Source: Aurantiochytrium sp. KH105 (lineage: Eukaryota > Sar > Bigyra > Thraustochytrida > Thraustochytriidae). Taken from it: a stretch of DNA of 64,000 nt. Made by a program: the position numbers and the translations under genes. The notes under the pieces are model-generated. The model did not search any database. It saw only the letters and a program-made list of their open reading frames with translations, and was not told the origin of the DNA. The stretch lies in assembly GCA_003116975.1 (NCBI GenBank), contig BGKB01000020.1, forward strand, positions 186,001-250,000, written 5' to 3'. This document shows, piece after piece, positions 58,478-64,000 of the stretch (the stretch's first letter is position 1; every line of letters begins with the position of its first letter).

Positions 58478-59374
58478 GTGTGTGCGCGCGCGCGCGCTCC
58501 AGCTTCTGTCCACGGCCTCGTTCCAGCAGCCGCCGGCACACCAAGAGCTGCCCGGCGCAAGAGTGCAGTCGGCTTGCTTGCTGGCGGTTCGCGCCGCGTC
58601 AGCGAGCGCGCCCGGCGGCCAGCACGCGAGCGCCGTCCTCTCCGCGCCCGCGCCAGCTAGGTCGCGTACGTGCGTCCTCGCGAGCCGATTCGGATCACCT
58701 TCGCGCAAGCGCGCCTGCGCCGCTCGCTGCGCGGGGCCCGGGCTCGCTGCGCGGCGTCCGCTCCCGCGCGCGTCTGCGGACCCTCCCGCCGCTCGCCGCC
58801 TGCCTGCGCGCCGCCGCCCGCCCGCCCGCCGCCTGCCCGCGAGCGCCGCGTGCCTCGCTGTCTTGTCTCCGCGATCTGCCGGGCTCGCCCTGCTCCCTCG
58901 CTTCCTCTACGCCCAACCGCGCTGCAGACAGTCGGCCCCGCCGGGAACAAGTCGAGCAAACTTGGACAGAAGTGGAACAAAAAGCCGAGGGAGGAGAAAG
59001 AGAAGAAAAGGCAAGGACAGTGGCAGAACAGAAAAAAAGAATAGAATCGTGGACGAAGAAAAAGAAAGGGAAAGAGAGCGCGCCCGCGAAGGAAGGAAGG
59101 AAGGAGGGAGGGAGGGAAGGGAGCCTGAGGCTCGGTTAGGGTCCGGTTAGGGTCGCGGCCCTCGGCGGGAGAGACGGGCGAGACTCCGGCGCCGGTTCGC
59201 GCCGGCATCGCGGGCGGGGCCCCGCCAACGGACACCTGGCGCGGGTCTGCGCTTCTCGCGGCGCGGCGCCGGCGCGAGGCCCGCGGCGCGCGAGGGCAGC
59301 AGAGGCGCGTCGGGCGGCCGGCGGCGGAGACGGCCTGCGGCGGCGCGAGCCGCTCCGCGTCGCGGCGCAGGTGT

Positions 59375-59404
59375 TTGTCTGTCTGTCTGTCTGTGTGTCT
59401 GTTT
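59375..59404. repeat. (TCTG)n tetranucleotide repeat
   Basis: About seven TCTG units with one TGTG variant, in the presumed leader region of the coiled-coil gene. Confidence 0.85.
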
Positions 59405-59640
59405 GTCGTGCTTGACTTCTCGGTCCGGCGAGCGCTCTCGCTTGGGCCGCAAGGCGAAAGCAGACGTTGCGAGGTTGGCGGGCACGCAGCGACGCAGGCG
59501 GGCAGACGGGGAGGAGCGCGGCTGGCGCAACGCGACTGCTGGGCTGCGCTGCTGCTGAGCGTGCACCGCCGAGTCTCGAGTAAAGTCGAGACTTGCTTGC
59601 CAATCAACGAGAGCAACAAGAACAACAAGTAAGGAGAAAG

Positions 59641-61962
59641 ATGAGCGGGGCCTTGCCCGGCATCATGAACTTCCGAGGCCCGCTCGAGGTGCGCAGCAAG
59701 GAGCAAAAGGCCAAAGTGACAACTCTCGAGGGCCAGCTTCGCCAAGCAAATCAGCAGGGCGAGAAACGTGGCAAAGATATACGACGACTCAAAGAGAAAC
59801 TCCGCACGCAAGATGCCGAGCTGCAGCAGGTGAGAGACGAAGCCGAGGCCCGTGTCCAGGAAGTCGAAGCCGAGCTCGCTCGTGTCCGCGAGCAGCTTGA
59901 AGGTGAGCTTAAAGACGCCACCGCCGCTGCTGCGGCCAACCAGCAGGGCAAACACACTGCTGAAGAAAAGAAGCGAAATGCGGTGCGGGCAATGAAGCGG
60001 GAGAAGGAGCTCCGCGAACAGGCCGAAGCTGCTCTGATGCTGGAGCGCAAGCGGATCGACAAACTCGAGCACCACAGCGTACGCGTGCAGAAAGTGAAAA
60101 AGCAAGGAGAAACAGCGCTTCGCGAGGCGCACCTGGCCACAGAAGCTGCGGAAAATCGCTCGCGTGGTCTCGAAGAGGAGTGTGACCGTCTCCGCGCGGA
60201 CCTTGAATCTGCCCAAGCTGACCACGCCGCTCTCGTCAATGAGCTCCGTGCGCAAGTACGCGAAGTGTCTGCGAGAGAGGACAAAGCGCTTGAGCGTGTG
60301 AAGACGCTGGAGCGCGATGCACTGACTGCCAAACAGAATCTCGAGGATGCGCGACAAACGGCGGACTCTGCCAAGCGAGTTCAACACGCCGCCGAAGAAC
60401 GTGCCACTGTGGCAAAGAACCGTATTGGAAAGCTCGAGGCTGAACTCGCGCAAGCCACGGAGCGCCTCGCTCGAACGTCAAGTGAGCTCGAGGACTTGAA
60501 AAAGCAAAATGACGAGCGGGAAGAAGAGGCTAAGAACGCCGAAGGACTCCCAACCGAACTGACGGTGCCAGAGAGTGAAGGGGATTTGCTTGCTCGTATC
60601 CGGACAGCTCTCGAGCAGCGAAACATCAGTCTCGACTTTTTGCTCAAATCAGCAGCCGAGACACCAGCTTCCCATACACCATTGAAGACGCCCGAAAGCT
60701 TGGGGCTCCCGCGCAAAGCTCGCAAGTCCGTGATAGGCGCCTCGCTTCGATCACCCAAGGTCGTAAGCGCCGTGACAAAGTCAAAGGTAGCAAAAAAGGA
60801 GCAGTCCACTCGCCGTCTCTCGTCCACAAACAACAAGCTTGCTGTCAAGCGCGCTGCGCGCACCGCGGGTGGTCCGAGCGCAGCCGTCGGATCGAAGAAA
60901 GCATCTGCTGTAAGTGAGGCTTCTGATCCGGCCGTGAACAAGAAGACAAAGGTTGCGGAAGCGAAAAAAGCTAGAGCTGCGGAATCGTCGGTATCGGCGC
61001 TGGCTACCGTGCCAAGGGAGAGCAAGGCGACTCCCGGTGCGAACTCTGGCACGGAAGCGCGAGACGACAATGAACCGGCTACCGAAGAACCAAGCGAGCA
61101 AAAGCAAGAGGCCGTCATGCAGAGAAATATGGAAGAGAAACGCTCCGCCTCGCCGAACCAGCGCGAGAGCGAAGTGGAGACGGAAATGCGACATGCGGAT
61201 GTGAAGCAGAATTCTCGCCCAAAGAGCGCAACAGGTCCTGCCCGAGGTCTTAAACTTCGTCCACGATCCAAAACGAGAGTGCACCCTGCTTCGAGCGAGA
61301 CCGATTCGAAAGCGAGTGCGACGAAGACGAAAAAGAATGAAATGAAAGCAGGTAGCAAGTCGGGAAATAAGGAAGAGCGGCCACGCGAGGCTGCAGGTGT
61401 GGATGAAGGAGCTGGGGCGAGTGCTGCTGGACATTTTGCATCGGGATCCTCCTCGACACCATCTCTGCGCAAGTCTAATGCAGGGGGGGGCTCAGGAAGC
61501 GGAGCAATGACAGCGACAACGAGGGAAGCACCAGCATCATCAGCTGGTATTCCTTCCAAGGGATCCTCGAATGTTGGGTCTGAAGAGTCGGCACGACGCG
61601 CGGAGAAGCAACGCAAGATGCAGCAACAACGTCGTGAGGAGCGTGAGCAGCTGCAGAAGCAGTACCAGCAACAAAAGAAGCTCCAGCAGCAGCAACAGCA
61701 AGAGCGTGTAAGGCGCGCTCGGAGCAAGAGCGTCGAGAAAGCACAACGGAACGCAGTTATGGCAATCGAGGAAACGGAACAGCCATCGAAACTAGAGATT
61801 GGCGCCAATCTCTTTGACATTGCTCCTCAGCCTTCGCACGATAGCCCTCCACGAGGTGAGCTGGAAGGCGACTTTGACTCTCTTTTGTATCCTCGACCTG
61901 ACAAGGGTTGGAAGCGAAGTGGGCCCAATATTGCCACGCAGCGCGAAGAGCTCCATCTATGA
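59641..61962 (+). CDS. Long coiled-coil protein with disordered basic C-terminal half
   Basis: This is a 773-residue protein of unknown family. I start it at the ATG at 59641 (MSGALPGIMNFRGPLEVRS), because the frame upstream begins only at a TTG. Residues 15-300 are a nearly continuous Glu/Arg/Ala-rich coiled coil with heptad-like spacing (KVTTLEGQLRQANQQGEKRG and onward). Residues 300-660 are Ser/Lys/Ala/Thr-rich and probably disordered, with possible proline-directed phosphosites (TPASHTPLKTPES, SLRSPKV). A Gln/Arg-rich helix with a poly-Gln-like stretch spans about 655-705. The last 60 residues are more hydrophobic and end RSGPNIATQREELHL. The layout suggests a cytoskeletal or centrosomal scaffold, but that is inference from shape alone. 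The gene faces the MIT-domain gene 229 bp away. Confidence 0.7.
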   Translation: MSGALPGIMNFRGPLEVRSKEQKAKVTTLEGQLRQANQQGEKRGKDIRRLKEKLRTQDAELQQVRDEAEARVQEVEAELARVREQLEGELKDATAAAAANQQGKHTAEEKKRNAVRAMKREKELREQAEAALMLERKRIDKLEHHSVRVQKVKKQGETALREAHLATEAAENRSRGLEEECDRLRADLESAQADHAALVNELRAQVREVSAREDKALERVKTLERDALTAKQNLEDARQTADSAKRVQHAAEERATVAKNRIGKLEAELAQATERLARTSSELEDLKKQNDEREEEAKNAEGLPTELTVPESEGDLLARIRTALEQRNISLDFLLKSAAETPASHTPLKTPESLGLPRKARKSVIGASLRSPKVVSAVTKSKVAKKEQSTRRLSSTNNKLAVKRAARTAGGPSAAVGSKKASAVSEASDPAVNKKTKVAEAKKARAAESSVSALATVPRESKATPGANSGTEARDDNEPATEEPSEQKQEAVMQRNMEEKRSASPNQRESEVETEMRHADVKQNSRPKSATGPARGLKLRPRSKTRVHPASSETDSKASATKTKKNEMKAGSKSGNKEERPREAAGVDEGAGASAAGHFASGSSSTPSLRKSNAGGGSGSGAMTATTREAPASSAGIPSKGSSNVGSEESARRAEKQRKMQQQRREEREQLQKQYQQQKKLQQQQQQERVRRARSKSVEKAQRNAVMAIEETEQPSKLEIGANLFDIAPQPSHDSPPRGELEGDFDSLLYPRPDKGWKRSGPNIATQREELHL

Positions 61963-62191
61963 GCGGATTTTCGGTTCTTTGAAGAGAGAAAGAAACAGAA
62001 TGCGGAAGATGGATTTGGGTATTTGAGAGACTCAGTTTTAGTAAGCGTCATAATTAATGTTGTCGGTTCTCTTTTACAAATTTGCCCAGAGGAAGGGAGG
62101 AAGGGAGGGAGGGATCGGAGAATGAGCGAATCAGTCCGTGAGCCCGCGAGCTTGCTCTTCTTCCCGTTGATGCTGTAGACTTTACTTTTCT

Positions 62192-63280
62192 TTAAGAGGA
62201 CATTTCTTGCTTGAGAGCCTCGGCGGCATCGAGAAGTTCGAGAACAGCCTTTTCGACAGTCTTGGCTCCAGATCCTGATGCATCAGTCTTGAGATAGGCC
62301 ATAAAACAATCGATGGCCTCTGAGTAAAGAACAAAGGCAGTCCAGGCATCTCCGTCCTCTTCTGCGAGCTTGCCTTGCTTGCGCAAGGCAACGGCACGCG
62401 ATGCGCACTTGAAGCCAGCGCGTGCCATGGCCTTGAGGGTATCAACCCGAGAGGTGTTGATTGAGGTGTACGGAACAAGAATCGCAGAAGCTGTAAGCTC
62501 GAGAGGCTCAGGCTGCGGGTCCATGGCAAGGAGGATCGCTTGGAGGCGGTCCATATAACCAGCCATGTTTGCGAGAAGTTTTTCTTGAGCCTGTTCTCCC
62601 TGCGGAACGCCGCATTGAAGCGCGTTGCCAAAATTTTCAAGTGCACGATCGTATTGAATGGCTGCAGCCCCTATGGATCCATTGGCGTCGAGGGCAACAG
62701 CGCTACGCACAGCCTGAAGCGCGGCTTGCAGCGCGTCGCGACCTTCAGCAAAATCGGGTCCGCTTTCCTCGCTGGCGCCTTGTTCGCTGGCGCTCGCGCC
62801 TGTTGCGCCGGCAGCAGCAGTGCTGGCACGTTTGGACGATTTGCTAGCGGCATCTTTTTTGATACCCGCGAGAGCTTCGGCAATGACCTTATCCACGTCG
62901 GCCTGTGAGACCTTGTCCTCGGGCGCGGCCTCGACGGCGCCAAACTTTGGGTGTATGTACGGACAGAGCACGAAAGAAAATTGATGATGCGAGACGCCTG
63001 GTCAGTTGATCTGCGACTGTCTGTGTGAACGCGTGCAGACGACCTTGCGTGCGGTCACGCGCATTCGCTGGCGAGTGAGAACCCAGCGTGGGAAAGGGCG
63101 ACGCCATCCCAGTGCCCCCCCCCCCCCCCCAAGGTACGTTCAAGGCTCGACCGCGCAAGGTTTACGTGCGCGACGTGTAGCTGCCGCGTTCGAACTTACC
63201 CCCATTCCCGCGCTCAACGCGCTTAGCTGCGCGTTGAGCTCGTCCATCTCCGCATCGCCAGAGGATTTTTTAGACGGCAT
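62192..63280 (-). CDS. Tandem MIT-like domain protein (two exons)
   Basis: Exon 1 is 63200-63280 (27 codons, MPSKKSSGDAEMDELNAQLS...) and exon 2 is 62192-62944. The 255-bp intron begins GTAAGT, ends AAG, keeps phase 0 and contains a run of 16 cytosines. The product has 277 residues. Residues 92-170 and 197-270 each look like a three-helix MIT domain, for example AVRSAVALDANGSIGAAAIQYDRALENF and ASRAVALRKQGKLAEEDGDAWTAFVLYSEA, with the alternating Ala/Tyr/Leu pattern seen in VPS4 and related proteins. Residues 60-90 are an Ala/Ser-rich linker. MIT domains bind ESCRT-III tails, so a role in membrane scission or trafficking is plausible. I see no ATPase or protease domain. Without splicing the frame has no ATG, which supports the two-exon model. 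Confidence 0.72.
63115..63130. repeat. Poly-C (16) tract inside an intron
   Basis: Sixteen consecutive cytosines on the plus strand (poly-G in the transcript) lie within the inferred intron of the MIT-protein gene. Confidence 0.9.
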
Positions 63281-63916
63281 GGTCTTTGTGGTCACGTTTT
63301 CGCTCTGTTTGGCGCTGCTTGGCTAATTCATGTAGGGGCCTATGTGCACATGCACAGAAAAGAGTTGCTCCGGGGCGGAGACCGAGTTGCGCGTGAGAGG
63401 TGGATATCATGAGACGTCAGAGAAGGGTGGACACAGACTCGAGGTGGGAAAATAGAGATGTAATCCTCTTGTGCCTGTCAGTCGAGAGGTGCGTCGAGTC
63501 CTGATTAGCGTGACTCATGTTCTCGAGAACATAGTTCACTTTATTCTTCGAGAGTGCGGAGTCGTCTTGGAACGAGCGATGGGTTTAAATTGGGCCTAGT
63601 TCCCGAAGGACTACGAGATTGCGAAGGTGAAGAAGAAGAAGAAGAAGAAGTCATGTAATACTCTCTCCATTTCAGCAAGCCATTATGCGAACTGCAAGGA
63701 TGACTAGCCATGTGGCACAGTCTCCACGGGCTTCAGTGGCCAGTACTTTTCACGTACAAGGCGTGGTCTCAAGATCCTTGCACCACATCACATTTTCACG
63801 AACCAGATTTCATTTCACGTATAGGTATGGGTAGGCTTAGAGTAAATTCACATGTTGCTTTTTTCATAACGATAAGACTGGTGACTCGGCATACAGAACA
63901 GGACCATACACAGGTT
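63281..63916. other. Intergenic region at the window end
   Basis: No supported gene. It contains a GAAGAAGAAG run at 63630-63650. The first part probably holds the promoter and leader of the MIT-protein gene. Confidence 0.45.
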
Positions 63917-64000
63917 TTAGCTGGAAGGAGAGCTTGTGGAGCTGGTCGAAGAGGGCGCGGAACGGCGCTGACGAGACGAAGATGCCGCAAAGCGTTTAAG
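63917..64000 (-). CDS. Possible C-terminal end of a gene running off the window
   Basis: The minus strand reads 27 codons rich in Ser/Arg (LKRFAASSSRQRRSAPSSTS...) and then a TAA. The composition is typical of a disordered C-terminus, but the piece is too short to assign and may be chance. Confidence 0.2.
   Translation of the reverse strand, partial: LKRFAASSSRQRRSAPSSTSSTSSPSS

Larger units (their letters stand above)
58360..59640. other. GC-rich divergent intergenic region
   Basis: No gene is supported; the long minus-strand frame through it is a shadow of the coiled-coil gene. It holds a GT/CG run at 58478-58497, GGAA/GGGA runs at 59091-59120, two GGTTAGGGTC copies at 59134-59154 and a TCTG run at 59375-59404. 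An ACAAGAACAACAAG leader precedes the ATG at 59641. Confidence 0.5.

Noticed and set aside
58657-60453. A 598-codon minus-strand frame across the coiled-coil gene
   Set aside because: It mirrors the Glu/Arg-rich sense coding region and continues into GC-rich leader; no family is recognisable.
1-64000. Transposons, virus-like elements, CRISPR arrays or rRNA
   Set aside because: I looked for reverse transcriptase, integrase, transposase and capsid motifs in the frames, terminal repeats and arrays, and saw none that I could support.

Overview
This window looks like a gene-rich piece of a compact, high-GC protist nuclear genome. My best guess is a thraustochytrid or other labyrinthulomycete stramenopile. 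The reasons are long, mostly uninterrupted reading frames (one of 4,400 codons), only three introns that I could place, a flagellar inner-arm dynein, a polycystin-type channel, a COP9 signalosome subunit and an ARF-like GTPase. The organism assignment is inference. I saw no rRNA, tRNA, CRISPR, transposon or virus-like element.

Layout. 1-11 kb holds a putative myristoylated protein, a Ser-rich protein with a C-terminal PH-like domain, a phytanoyl-CoA-dioxygenase-like enzyme, a decayed coding region with a 23-bp tandem duplication, and two unknown proteins. 11.0-14.5 kb has no convincing gene and is full of microsatellites. 14.5-16.9 kb encodes the most interesting protein: an aldo-keto reductase fused to a dehydroquinate-synthase-like cyclase. 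17.2-23 kb (minus strand) encodes a polycystin-like cation channel and a SANT-MINDY deubiquitinase. 23-26 kb is repeat-rich with no supported gene. 26-38.8 kb carries a divergent pair (a WBP4-like splicing zinc-finger protein and a HAD/serine-hydrolase fusion), a K-Cl cotransporter, a Bacteroidetes-type AIR synthase (PurM) and CSN5. 39-52 kb is one single-headed inner-arm dynein heavy chain. 53-64 kb has a Cys/His-containing unknown protein, a four-EF-hand protein, ARL1, a coiled-coil protein and a tandem-MIT protein.

How it fits together. There is no operon. Convergent neighbours lie mostly 185-282 bp apart, while divergent starts are 321 bp to 3.5 kb apart and carry the simple repeats. Several genes fit a flagellated cell with calcium signalling (dynein, polycystin, EF-hand protein), and others serve ubiquitin or Nedd8 removal (MINDY, CSN5). 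Physical linkage alone does not show that they cooperate. Exon boundaries were inferred by eye from GT...AG sites and protein continuity.
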